DNA of 64,000 nucleotides. Origin: Nostocoides sp. HKS02. GTDB taxonomy: Bacteria; Actinomycetota; Actinomycetes; Actinomycetales; Dermatophilaceae. How positions within the stretch are numbered: position 1 is the stretch's first letter; every line of letters starts with the position of its first letter. This document shows positions 12,358 through 24,112 of this stretch, piece by piece. The stretch is from assembly GCF_009707485.1 (NCBI RefSeq), contig NZ_CP046121.1, positions 3,348,001 through 3,412,000 of the forward strand, written 5' to 3'. The notes beneath the pieces are model-generated. The model ran no database searches and was not told the origin of the DNA. It saw only the letters and a program-made list of their open reading frames with translations. A program made the translations under genes and the position numbers.

Positions 12358-13218
12358 ATGGCCAGCAACCCGGTGTTCGACCGGATCGACAAGGAATCCC
12401 GTCAGGGGTATGCCGGGTTCGGCGGGGCCCCGGAGCGGCCGGCGTCGGCTGCAGGTGGCGCAGGCGACGGCTTGACTCCCCAGCAGCTCCAGGACCTCTA
12501 CAACCAGCCCTCGGCGGGGCCGGTGCAGATGCGCAGGCTCACGCTCGACGACGTCGTCATGAAGACGTCCGGACTCTTCGCCCTGGTGATCGTCGGGGCC
12601 GTCGTCGGGTGGCAGCTCGCCCCCACGTACGGCCCGCTCCTGGTCATCGGCGGCATCGCGATCATCCTGGGGCTCGGCCTGGTCATCGCCCTGCGCAAGA
12701 CCATCAGCGTGCCGCTCATCCTCGTCTACGCCGCGGGCCAGGGCTTGTTCGTCGGCGCGATCAGCCAGTTCTACAGCCTGCGGTTCGACCCGATCGGCCA
12801 GACCGACGTCTTCCACGGCATCGTCGCCCAGGCCGTCCTCGGCACGCTGTCGGTGTTCGCCGGCATGTTGCTGGCCTACAAGACCGGGCTGGTGCGGGTC
12901 ACCGCGAAGTTCCGTCGCATCGTCACGATGGCGGTCATCGGCTACGCCGTCTTCGCCCTGATCAACTTCCTCTACGCGGTCATCGGCAACCACACGTTCG
13001 GCATCGGTGGCACCGGTCCGTTGGGCTTCTTCGTGTCGATCTTCGCGATCGGGCTCGCCTCGGCGATGCTGGCCGTCGACTTCGACTCCATCGACCGGGC
13101 GATCTCAGCCGGTGCCCCCGAGAAGTACTCGTGGCTGCTGGCCCACGGCCTGATCGTCACGCTGGTCTGGCTGTACCTCGAGATCCTGCGGCTGCTGGGC
13201 CGCATGCGCAGCAACTGA
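12358..13218 (+). CDS. Bax inhibitor-1/YccA family membrane protein
   Basis: A 286-aa protein with a soluble, Gly/Ala/Pro-rich N-terminal region (about 80 aa) followed by seven hydrophobic helices. Typical features are the LVYAAGQGLFVGAIS segment, the central charged loop with KFRRIV and the conserved AVDFDSIDRAISAGAPEKYSW run. The family is linked to ion leak/calcium and membrane stress; the bacterial role is poorly defined. The ATG at 12358 has a strong AGGAGGG seven bases upstream. The family's actinobacterial members share the long N-terminal extension. Confidence 0.88.
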   Translation: MASNPVFDRIDKESRQGYAGFGGAPERPASAAGGAGDGLTPQQLQDLYNQPSAGPVQMRRLTLDDVVMKTSGLFALVIVGAVVGWQLAPTYGPLLVIGGIAIILGLGLVIALRKTISVPLILVYAAGQGLFVGAISQFYSLRFDPIGQTDVFHGIVAQAVLGTLSVFAGMLLAYKTGLVRVTAKFRRIVTMAVIGYAVFALINFLYAVIGNHTFGIGGTGPLGFFVSIFAIGLASAMLAVDFDSIDRAISAGAPEKYSWLLAHGLIVTLVWLYLEILRLLGRMRSN

Positions 13219-13219
13219 C

Positions 13220-13489
13220 GTGCCGCCGAAATCCCCTGTGCCTCAGGAGGTTTCGCTAGAGCTCCGGCGGGTGGTCCAGCGGTGGCAGCAACTGCCGCTG
13301 GACCACGCGCAGTCGCGTATGCCGGCCGTTCGCGAGCTCCTCGACGCCCTCGCCGGCCGTGCGGTGCCCGATCTCGGGCCTGAGGTGCTCATGGACCAGC
13401 TCACCGTCCTGGTCTACGACGCGAGCGAGGCGGGAGCCCCAGCGGACCTGGGGGCCCGCCTCGCCGCACTCCGCCGCGCGCTGGGCTGA
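13220..13489 (+). CDS. Small conserved hypothetical protein
   Basis: An 89-aa mostly helical protein starting at a GTG one base after the preceding stop, so probably co-transcribed with the Bax-inhibitor gene. It is rich in Leu, Arg and Ala (LRRVVQRWQQLPLDHAQSRM) with no membrane segment or catalytic motif. Codon use matches its neighbours and it contains a GTATGCC octamer, so it looks native. I cannot assign a function. Confidence 0.6.
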   Translation: MPPKSPVPQEVSLELRRVVQRWQQLPLDHAQSRMPAVRELLDALAGRAVPDLGPEVLMDQLTVLVYDASEAGAPADLGARLAALRRALG

Positions 13490-13504
13490 CGCGGCATACC
13501 CGCA

Positions 13505-13548
13505 GTCGAGGTGAACTCGCCGGTGGGGACCGGCGCGTTCACCTCGAC
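13505..13548. repeat. Palindrome A flanking the DUF559 gene
   Basis: A 20-nt arm starting GTCGAGGTGAACTCGC pairs with its complement (one mismatch) across a 4-nt loop. The same arm occurs again at 14512-14555, so the endonuclease-like gene is bracketed by matching hairpins. Confidence 0.85.
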
Positions 13549-13606
13549 CGGGGGGACCTGTGGATACCGAGCGGCTGGCAACGTGGCGAGCCACCATGCT
13601 TCGACA

Positions 13607-14521
13607 ATGCCCTCGATCGTCCGCACGGAGCGCTCGACCTTGCGGGACCTCGCACCCGACGGCGTCCTGCCGCGCGCCGTGCTGCGTGAGCATGGTTGGG
13701 ATCGAGATGCGGTCGCACGTCAGGTTGCGGCAGACCGATGGGCGATCCACGGGCGTCAGACCGTGGCGCTGCACACGGCTCCGCTCAGCCCGCGGGCTCA
13801 ACGGTGGCGGGCGATCTGGGAGGTGGGCCATCGCGTGGCCGCGCTCGATGGAGTGACCGCACTCCAGGCCAGTGGTCTGCGTGGCTATGCCGACGACGAG
13901 GTCCATGTGTCGGTCAAGCACACCGCGCGGCTCAAGCCACTCGAAGGGATTCGGCTCCACAAGGTGATCCGCCGGGTCGATGGAGAGCTGGCGCTGGCCG
14001 GCATACCCCGCACCGTCCCCGCGGTCGCGGCGGTGCGCGCCGCGCACTGGGCGGTGAGCAACCGGCAGGCCGCCCTGCTGCTCGTCATGCCGGTGCAGCA
14101 GCGGATGGTCACTGGGGCCCAGCTGCTCGACGCGGTTCGCAGGGTCCCAGGCCGGAACCGGCGGGCCTTCGTCAACGCCGTCGCCCGCGACATCGCCGAC
14201 GGCGCTCAGTCCCTGGGCGAGCTGGACTTCGCCGGCCTCTGTCGGGCGCGTGGTCTCCCGGAACCCACGAGGCAAGCCGTGCGCCGAGGCCCGCGGGGCT
14301 CTGTCTACCTCGATGCGCGGTGGGACGGCATCGGGCTCGTCGTTGAGATCGACGGATCGCAGCACACCTGGGGGATGGCGCCGACGGACGACCAGTTCCG
14401 GCAGAACGCTGTGGTCATCAGGGGTGATCGGGTGCTCCGGATGACCCTGATGGGCCTCCGGCTGATGCCCGACGCCTTCATGGACCAGGTCTGCGTGGCA
14501 TTCCACGCCGAGTCGAGGTGA
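13607..14521 (+). CDS. DUF559/Vsr-like endonuclease-domain protein
   Basis: About 304 aa from the ATG at 13607; an in-frame GTG at 13511 lies inside the flanking palindrome and is unlikely to be used. The N-terminal half looks like a winged-helix/AbiEi-type domain (RDLAPDGVLPRAVLREHGWD). The C-terminal part has the Vsr/DUF559 pattern: YLDARWDGIGLVVEIDGSQH (D...E-x-D) followed by a QNAV..GDRVLR segment, a PD-(D/E)xK-like nuclease core. Such genes are common, often multicopy, in actinobacteria, with unproven function. The stop codon lies within the left arm of the downstream palindrome, an unusual arrangement that links gene and repeat. Confidence 0.7.
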   Translation: MPSIVRTERSTLRDLAPDGVLPRAVLREHGWDRDAVARQVAADRWAIHGRQTVALHTAPLSPRAQRWRAIWEVGHRVAALDGVTALQASGLRGYADDEVHVSVKHTARLKPLEGIRLHKVIRRVDGELALAGIPRTVPAVAAVRAAHWAVSNRQAALLLVMPVQQRMVTGAQLLDAVRRVPGRNRRAFVNAVARDIADGAQSLGELDFAGLCRARGLPEPTRQAVRRGPRGSVYLDARWDGIGLVVEIDGSQHTWGMAPTDDQFRQNAVVIRGDRVLRMTLMGLRLMPDAFMDQVCVAFHAESR

Positions 14522-14555
14522 ACTCGCCGAAAGCTCCCCGCGAGTTCACCTCGAC
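14512..14555. repeat. Palindrome B flanking the DUF559 gene
   Basis: GTCGAGGTGAACTCGC at 14512-14527 pairs perfectly (16 bp) with 14540-14555 across a 12-nt loop. The arm matches palindrome A at 13505. It contains the stop codon of the DUF559 gene and could serve as a terminator between two convergent genes or as a mobile-unit end. Confidence 0.85.
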
Positions 14556-14567
14556 CCGAGGTGGGGC

Positions 14568-15791
14568 TCAGCTGAGGCGCTCGTAGATGATCGCCATGCC
14601 CTGGCCGCCACCGACGCACATGGTCTCGAGGCCGAACTGGCCGTCGCGTGCCTCGAGGCCGTTGAGCAGCGTGGTCGTGATGCGGGCTCCGGTCGACCCG
14701 AACGGGTGGCCGAGGGCGATCGCCCCGCCGTGGACGTTGAGCTTGTCGAAGTCCATGCCCAGGTCGTCGGCCGAGGGCAGCACCTGCGCCGCGAACGCCT
14801 CGTTGATCTCGTAGAGGTCGATGTCGTCGATGGTCATGCCCGCCCTGGCGAGGGCCTGGCGCGACGCCTCCACGGGCCCGAGCCCCATGATCTCGGGCGA
14901 GAGCCCCGAGACGCCGGTGGAGACCACGCGGGCGAGCGGGGTCAGCCCGAGCTCCGCCGCCTTGGTGTCGCTCATGACGACCAGGGCGGCCGCACCGTCG
15001 TTGAGGGGACAGCAGTTGCCGGCGGTGATGGTGCCCTGCTCGCGGAACACCGGGTTGAGGCCCTGGAGCGCCTCGAGCGTGACGCCTGCACGGGGGCCGT
15101 CGTCCTTGCTGAGCACGGTGCCGTCGGGCAGGGTGACGGGTGCGATCTCGCGCGCGAAGAAGCCGTCGGCGATGGCCTTCTCGGCGCGGTTCTGGCTCGA
15201 GACGCCCCACTCGTCCTGGCGCTCGCGCGAGATCCCGCGCAGGGTCGCGACGTTCTCGGCGGTCTGCCCCATCGTGAGGTAGACGTCGGGCACCAGGCCC
15301 TCCTCGCGGGGGTCGGTCCAGGTGCGGTTCTCGGTGGCGATCTGCACGCTGCGCGCGGCCGCGTCGGCGAACCGCGGGTTCATGTCGTCAGCCTTCGACC
15401 CGCCAGCCCCCGCGAAGTTGGTGTACTGCGACACGCACTCGACCCCGCCCGAGATGAAGATGTCGCCCTCGCCGGCCTTGATCGCGTGGTAGGCCATCCG
15501 GGTGGTCTGCACCGACGACGCGCAGAACCGGTTGATGGTCGAGCCCGGCAGGCCGTCGAACCCCGCGAGCACCGCGATGACCCGGGCCATGTTGGAGCCG
15601 TGCCGCCCGGAGGGCTCGGCGCACCCCCAGTAGAGGTCCTCGACGAGGGTCGGGTCGAGCTCGGGGATCTTGGCCAGCGCGGCTGAGATGACCTGCACCG
15701 ACAGGTCGTCGGGCCGCATCTCCTTGAGCGAGCCCTTGAAGGCACGCCCGATCGGCGTGCGGGCGGTGGAGACGATCACGGCTTCGGTCAC
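14568..15791 (-). CDS. Acetyl-CoA C-acyltransferase (thiolase)
   Basis: A 407-aa thiolase that cleaves 3-ketoacyl-CoA with CoA in beta-oxidation. The nucleophilic cysteine is in NRFCASSVQTTRMAYHAI (about residue 90), the catalytic histidine in GGAIALGHPFGSTGAR and the second cysteine in ETMCVGGGQGMA. The sequence style matches actinobacterial FadA-type thiolases, including those for steroid side chains, but substrate range cannot be fixed from sequence. It may form a unit with the SGNH hydrolase gene located 42 bp upstream on the same strand. Confidence 0.92.
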   Translation of the reverse strand: MTEAVIVSTARTPIGRAFKGSLKEMRPDDLSVQVISAALAKIPELDPTLVEDLYWGCAEPSGRHGSNMARVIAVLAGFDGLPGSTINRFCASSVQTTRMAYHAIKAGEGDIFISGGVECVSQYTNFAGAGGSKADDMNPRFADAAARSVQIATENRTWTDPREEGLVPDVYLTMGQTAENVATLRGISRERQDEWGVSSQNRAEKAIADGFFAREIAPVTLPDGTVLSKDDGPRAGVTLEALQGLNPVFREQGTITAGNCCPLNDGAAALVVMSDTKAAELGLTPLARVVSTGVSGLSPEIMGLGPVEASRQALARAGMTIDDIDLYEINEAFAAQVLPSADDLGMDFDKLNVHGGAIALGHPFGSTGARITTTLLNGLEARDGQFGLETMCVGGGQGMAIIYERLS

Positions 15792-15833
15792 GGGGGTTCC
15801 TCCTCGTCGAGGGGCCGCCAGGTGAGCGGCCGC

Positions 15834-16997
15834 TTAGTCGGTGTCGATGGTATGCCGTGCGGCTGGGTCCGGCGGTGTGGCGTTGCTCTCGCTCTCGCCG
15901 ACGCCGTCGCCCTCGATGCCGTAGCTCGCCACTGCATCGTCGACGGTGACCAAGTCCGTGGCGTCGATCTCGTCGGCCTCGACCCGTTCGTCCTGGCGGT
16001 CGGGCACAGCCTTGTGCGGACGACGCATCAACACCGCCCAGCGGCCGCGCGGACCTCGGCTCTGGCCGGCGATCTCGGTCGCACTGACCTCGGTGCCGGG
16101 GTCGCGGACCGCGTACTCAGCCGCCACGGCCACCGGACCGACGCCCTCGCCGCGCCGGGTGTCCGGCACCCGCTCGTCGGTGGGCGCGCCGGCCCACACG
16201 CCGAGCGCGGCATACACACTCGGGAGCAGGGCTGCGGCGGCCCGCGCGTAGCCCGCAGGTGAGGGATGAAAGCGGTCGGCGCTGAACATCTCGTGCGGTC
16301 GCTCGGCGAACTCGGGCCCGAGCAGGTCGCCCAGGGAGACCGTGCGACCGCCGGCCTCGACGACGGCCACCGTCTGGGCCGCCGCGAGGTCGCGCGACCA
16401 CCGGCGCCCCAGGAGCCGCAACGGCTGGGGAATCGGCTGGATGGTGCCGAGGTCGGGGCAGGTGCCGACGACGACCTCGGTGCCCAGCTCGTGCAGGCGG
16501 CGCACGGTGTCCTCGAGGTGGCGCACTGCGACGGACTTGTCGATCCGGTGGGTGACGTCGTTGGCGCCGATCATGATCACCGCGACGTGCGGCCGGGGGA
16601 CCTGGTCGAGCGCGTTGGCGAGCTGCAGCTCGAGGCCCGAGGACTCGGCGCCGATGACCGCGGTGTTGGTCAGGCGGACAGGGCGCCCCGTGAGGGCGGA
16701 GACGCCGTTGGCGATGATGGCCCCGACCGTCTGGTAGCGGTGGTCGGCGCCCATGCCGGCGGCCGACGAGTCGCCGAGCACGAGGAGCTCGACGGGGTCC
16801 CCGGCGCCGGCGCCATAGGTGCCGTTGTCGTCGGGAGCACCCTCGAAGGGCTGGCCGACGAGCCTGCGCGCCACGCGCGCCTCGGCCTTGAGCAGGCCGT
16901 AGCCGAGCATGCCGACCGCGCCGATCCCGGCGGCGAGCCCACCACCGCCGTATGCCGCCGTGGCGGCGATCTTGCGTGCGCGTCGCGCTCGGCCCAT
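15834..16997 (-). CDS. SGNH/GDSL-family hydrolase
   Basis: A 387-aa esterase/lipase-like protein. The ATG at 16997 is preceded by AAAGGA. An N-terminal hydrophobic segment (about residues 13-35) suggests membrane anchoring. The SGNH blocks are visible: block I LVLGDSSAAGMGA with the serine nucleophile, a glycine block near AVIGAESSG, block III IMIGANDVTHR and block V FSADRFHPSPAGY with Asp and His. The C-terminal 130 residues are acidic and low in structure. The target is presumably an acyl ester in the envelope. It may be co-transcribed with the thiolase gene. Confidence 0.85.
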   Translation of the reverse strand: MGRARRARKIAATAAYGGGGLAAGIGAVGMLGYGLLKAEARVARRLVGQPFEGAPDDNGTYGAGAGDPVELLVLGDSSAAGMGADHRYQTVGAIIANGVSALTGRPVRLTNTAVIGAESSGLELQLANALDQVPRPHVAVIMIGANDVTHRIDKSVAVRHLEDTVRRLHELGTEVVVGTCPDLGTIQPIPQPLRLLGRRWSRDLAAAQTVAVVEAGGRTVSLGDLLGPEFAERPHEMFSADRFHPSPAGYARAAAALLPSVYAALGVWAGAPTDERVPDTRRGEGVGPVAVAAEYAVRDPGTEVSATEIAGQSRGPRGRWAVLMRRPHKAVPDRQDERVEADEIDATDLVTVDDAVASYGIEGDGVGESESNATPPDPAARHTIDTD

Positions 16998-17197
16998 GGC
17001 GGATCCTTTCGCTTGCTCGACGCGGTGGTCGCTCCACCGCTCGACTCGGTCGTCGCTCGACCCAGTGACGGTAACGCCCGATGCCGACATGTCGTGCCCC
17101 CAAGGATGCCTGCCCCTGACCTCGATGGTGCGCGCGGGGCGGCCCCGGGGCTCAGCCGTTTGCGGGAGCGCTGTCCACCATCTGAGAGGATGGCGCC

Positions 17198-18574
17198 GTG
17201 AAGTATGCAGAGCACATCACCGACCTCGTCGGGAACACGCCCCTCGTCAAGCTCACCTCGGTCACCGAGGGGGTTGCCGCGACGATCCTCGCCAAGGTCG
17301 AGTACCTCAACCCCGGCGGCTCCGTGAAGGACCGGATCGCGCTCAAGATGGTCGAGGCGGCCGAGGAGTCCGGTGAGCTCAAGCCCGGCGGAACGATCGT
17401 CGAGCCCACCTCGGGCAACACCGGGGTCGGCCTGGCCCTGGTGGCCCAGCGCAAGGGTTACCACTGCGTCTTCGTGTGCCCCGACAAGGTGAGCCAGGAC
17501 AAGCGCGATGTGTTGAAGGCGTACGGTGCCGAGGTCGTGGTCTGCCCGACCGCCGTCGCGCCCGACCACCCGGACTCCTACTACTCGGTCTCCGACCGGC
17601 TGGTCCGTGAGATCGAGGGCGCCTGGAAGCCCAACCAGTACGCCAACCAGAACGGCCCGGCCTCGCACTACGAGACCACGGGTCCGGAGATCTGGAACGA
17701 CACCGACGGCCGGGTGACGCACTTCGTCGCCGGCGTCGGCACCGGTGGCACCATCACCGGCACCGGCCGCTACCTGCGCGACGCCTCGCAGGACCGCGAC
17801 GGCGGGCGCGTGACCATCATCGGTGCGGACCCTGAGGGTTCGGTCTACTCAGGTGGCACCGGCCGGCCCTACCTCGTCGAGGGCGTGGGCGAGGACTTCT
17901 GGCCGACCGCGTACGACCCGGCCGTGGTCGACGAGGTGATCGCCGTGAGCGACGCCGACTCGTTCGAGATGACGCGTCGCCTCGCCAAGGAGGAAGGGCT
18001 GCTCGTCGGCGGTTCGTGCGGCATGGCCGTTGTCGCCGCCCTGCGCGCCGCCGAGGACCTGCCGGCCGACGCGGTCGTCGTCGTGCTGCTGCCCGACAGC
18101 GGCCGTGGCTACATGTCCAAGATCTTCAACGACGAGTGGATGAGCTCCTACGGCTTCATGCGCACCGTCGACCAGACGACCGTCGGCGAGGTGCTCCACC
18201 AGAAGGCCGGCGACCTGCCGGCGCTGGTGCACACCCACCCGACCGAGACCGTCCGCGACGCCATCGAGATCCTCCACGAGTACTCGGTGTCGCAGATGCC
18301 CGTGGTCAAGGCCGAGCCGCCGGTGATGGCCGGCGAGGTGGCGGGCTCGGTCAGTGAGCGCGCCCTGCTCGAGGCGCTCTTCAACGGCAGCGCCCACCTC
18401 ACCGACTCCGTCGAGAAGCACATGGAGCCGTCGCTGCCGCTCGTGGGCGCCGGCGAGCCGGTGAGCGCAGCGCGTATCGAGCTCGAGAAGCACGACGCGA
18501 TCATGGTCGTCGAGGACGGCAAGCCGGTCGGTGTGCTGACCCGCGCGGACCTGCTCATCGCCCTGGTCAGCTGA
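17198..18574 (+). CDS. cbs: Cystathionine beta-synthase
   Basis: A 458-aa PLP enzyme that joins homocysteine and serine to cystathionine (reverse transsulfuration). The PLP lysine is in YLNPGGSVKDRIALKMVE (about residue 45), substrate loops are EPTSGNTG and the phosphate loop GTGGTITGTGRY. The last about 130 residues form a pair of CBS domains (FMRTVDQTTVGEVLH and HDAIMVVEDGKPVGVLTRAD), which usually bind adenosyl ligands. The GTG start has GAGAGGA upstream. Cystathionine gamma-synthase lies 1.4 kb away, so both directions of transsulfuration are encoded close together. Confidence 0.93.
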   Translation: MKYAEHITDLVGNTPLVKLTSVTEGVAATILAKVEYLNPGGSVKDRIALKMVEAAEESGELKPGGTIVEPTSGNTGVGLALVAQRKGYHCVFVCPDKVSQDKRDVLKAYGAEVVVCPTAVAPDHPDSYYSVSDRLVREIEGAWKPNQYANQNGPASHYETTGPEIWNDTDGRVTHFVAGVGTGGTITGTGRYLRDASQDRDGGRVTIIGADPEGSVYSGGTGRPYLVEGVGEDFWPTAYDPAVVDEVIAVSDADSFEMTRRLAKEEGLLVGGSCGMAVVAALRAAEDLPADAVVVVLLPDSGRGYMSKIFNDEWMSSYGFMRTVDQTTVGEVLHQKAGDLPALVHTHPTETVRDAIEILHEYSVSQMPVVKAEPPVMAGEVAGSVSERALLEALFNGSAHLTDSVEKHMEPSLPLVGAGEPVSAARIELEKHDAIMVVEDGKPVGVLTRADLLIALVS

Positions 18575-18679
18575 TCGCCCGGGCGCGGCCATGGCCAGCG
18601 GCCCCACGACAGTCCTTGAGCTCCAGGATCGTACTTTCGGTGGATTTTCCGGGCGCCGTGCGTGCGTAGGGTCGGTCGC

Positions 18680-19144
18680 ATGTCCCGCCTTCGCCGTGCC
18701 GCAGCAGTACTCTGCCTGATGGGCTTGACCGTCGGGGTCGGCGCCGTGGCGGCCCCGGGATCGGCCGACGCCACCACGCCGGCGGTGAAGATCTCGTTCG
18801 TCCGGTACGACTCACCAGGGCCCGACACCGGGACGAACGCCAGCCTCAACTCCGAGTACGTCGTCATCAAGAACACGACGACCACCGCGAGGTCACTGAC
18901 CGGCTGGACCCTCAGGGACCGCACCGGCTACACCTACCGGTTCCCGACCTTCACGTTGCGTGCCGGTGCAACGGTCGCGGTGCGGACCGGCAAGGGCACG
19001 GCGACGGCCACCAACCGCTACTACAACCACTCCTGGTACATCTGGAACAACACGGGCGACACGGCATACTTGCGCAACTCCGCGGGGACGCTCGTCCACT
19101 CGTGCGCCTGGACGTCCGTCGGCGTCGGGTACCGCTACTGCTGA
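18680..19144 (+). CDS. Secreted lamin-tail-domain protein
   Basis: A 154-aa exported protein. A signal peptide (RRAAAVLCLMGLTVGVGAVA) ends near GSADA. The mature part has the lamin tail domain pattern: SLNSEYVVIKNTTTTARSL, then GWTLRDRTGYTYRFPTFTL and GDTAYLRNSAGTLVHS, ending with a cysteine. Lamin tail domains in bacteria occur in secreted or surface proteins and may aid binding. The ATG at 18680 has AGGG upstream; an in-frame GTG at 18662 is an alternative. Confidence 0.8.
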   Translation: MSRLRRAAAVLCLMGLTVGVGAVAAPGSADATTPAVKISFVRYDSPGPDTGTNASLNSEYVVIKNTTTTARSLTGWTLRDRTGYTYRFPTFTLRAGATVAVRTGKGTATATNRYYNHSWYIWNNTGDTAYLRNSAGTLVHSCAWTSVGVGYRYC

Positions 19145-19179
19145 CCCGCCCGCGCAACGCACGCGGACGATGGTCGGGC

Positions 19180-22582
<3,403 letters not shown>

Positions 22583-22586
<4 letters not shown>

Positions 22587-23011
22587 CGCAGACTTCCCGG
22601 ACGCAGACGCCGACGCTCCGCCCGGTGCTGGACCTCGTGGTCCTCGACTGCCCCGACCCGCGGGCGCTCGGCGCCTTCTACGCCCAGATCCTCGGCTGGT
22701 CGGTCGAGGACGAGTCGTCCGACGACTGGGTGACCTTGGTTCCGTCCGGGAGCGAGGGTGAGCCAGGCCGGCGTCCGGGCCTGATCAGCCTGGCGTTCCA
22801 GCAGGTCGTGGGCTACCAGCCACCGACCTGGCCGGAGGGGCCACGCCCGCAGCACTTCCACCTCGACTTCACCGTCCCCGACATCGACGCTGCCGAGCCC
22901 GCCGTGCTCGCCGCGGGTGCGACGGTGCACGAGCACCAGCCGTCCGAGACCGGCAGCTTCCGGGTCTACCTCGACCCGGCTGGGCATCCGTTCTGTCTGT
23001 GCCGCGGGTGA
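22583..23011 (+). CDS. VOC (glyoxalase-fold) family protein
   Basis: A 142-aa single-module vicinal oxygen chelate protein. It shows the usual order: LDLVVLDCPDPRALGAFYA at the start, HFHLDFTVPDIDAAEPAVLA in the middle and VYLDPAGHPFCLC at the end. This subtype (VLDCPDP...HFDV) is common in actinobacteria and annotated as glyoxalase-like; the reaction is not known. Its ATGA overlap with the GlmL-like gene suggests co-translation. Confidence 0.85.
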
Positions 23012-23043
23012 CCAGGCGGGTGGGGTCTTGTGCTGCACGCCAT

Positions 23044-23076
23044 ACGCGATATAACGTGTTCTAAACGCGATATAAC
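23044..23076. promoter_or_regulatory. Direct-repeat operator ahead of ABC exporter
   Basis: ACGCGATATAACG occurs at 23044-23056 and again at 23064-23076, one site every 20 bp (about two helical turns), with AT-rich cores unlike the surrounding GC-rich DNA. It lies 60-90 bp before the drrA-like start. This arrangement fits binding of a dimeric repressor (PadR- or TetR-like) at two sites. No regulator gene is adjacent. Confidence 0.6.
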
Positions 23077-23137
23077 GCGAGATCGAAGGGGAGAAAATGG
23101 ATCGAACTCGAGCACGCCACCCGCATAGGGTCATCAG

Positions 23138-24112
23138 GTGACCACCATGGCGATCGAGGCGGAGCACCTCGTCAAGACCTTCGGGGACCAGCGGGCCGTC
23201 GACGACGTGAGCTTCTCGGTGCCCCAGGGCACCGTGCTCGGGATGCTCGGTCCCAACGGCGCCGGCAAGACGACAACCGTGCGCATGATGACCACCCTCG
23301 CCAGGCCGACCAGTGGTACGGCCCGCGTGGCGGGGCACGACGTGCTGACCGACCCCGATGCCGTGCGACGGTCGATGGGGCTCACCGGTCAGGCGGCCAC
23401 CGTCGACGAGCTGCTCACCGGTCGCGAGAACCTGCGGCTGATCGGCTCGCTCTACGGACTGTCCCGCTCCTACGTCAAGCAGGCCAGTGAGGACCTGCTC
23501 GAGCGCTTCTCGCTGACCGAGGCCGGCAGTCGCGTGGTCAAGACCTACTCCGGCGGCATGCGGCGGCGCCTCGACCTCGCGGTCAGTCTCATCGCCACCC
23601 CGCCGGTACTGTTCCTCGACGAGCCGACCACCGGGCTCGACCCACGCAGTCGCGTCGAGCTCTGGGAGGTCCTGCGCGGCCTGGTGAGCGACGGCACCAC
23701 CCTGCTGCTGACGACCCAGTACCTCGAGGAGGCCGACCAGCTCGCCGACCGGATCGTCGTGATCGACAAGGGCCGCGTCATCGCCGAGGGCACGGCGCTC
23801 GAGCTCAAGGACCGCAGTGGCAAGGCCGCGATCGTCCTCACGGTGTCCAAGGCCGAGGACCTCGAGGCGGCCGAGGGGCTGCTGCGCACCCACGTCAGCG
23901 AGGTGCACGTCGACGCTGGCGCCCGCCAGCTGACTGCCCCGGCCGACGGGCTGCGCGACATGACCCGCATCGCTGCCGTGTTCGAGGGCAGCCAGATCCA
24001 GCTCGACGACCTCGGCCTCAAGCGGCCGAGCCTCGACGACGTCTTCCTCAACCTCACCGGCCACCGGGCCGAACAGGCCGAGGGCAGCGAGCTTCAGGAG
24101 AAGGCCTCATGA
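23138..24112 (+). CDS. ABC exporter ATP-binding protein (DrrA-type)
   Basis: A 324-aa ATPase. Walker A is GPNGAGKTTTVRMM, the signature YSGGMRRRLDLA, Walker B VLFLDEPTTGLDP and the H-loop region LLTTQYLEEADQLAD. The roughly 100-residue C-terminal extension with FEGSQIQLDDLGLKRPSLDDVF is the DrrA-type regulatory domain. These transporters export hydrophobic drugs such as daunorubicin or lipids. GTG at 23138 or ATG at 23147 could be the start. The last four bases overlap the permease gene. Confidence 0.92.
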   Translation: MTTMAIEAEHLVKTFGDQRAVDDVSFSVPQGTVLGMLGPNGAGKTTTVRMMTTLARPTSGTARVAGHDVLTDPDAVRRSMGLTGQAATVDELLTGRENLRLIGSLYGLSRSYVKQASEDLLERFSLTEAGSRVVKTYSGGMRRRLDLAVSLIATPPVLFLDEPTTGLDPRSRVELWEVLRGLVSDGTTLLLTTQYLEEADQLADRIVVIDKGRVIAEGTALELKDRSGKAAIVLTVSKAEDLEAAEGLLRTHVSEVHVDAGARQLTAPADGLRDMTRIAAVFEGSQIQLDDLGLKRPSLDDVFLNLTGHRAEQAEGSELQEKAS

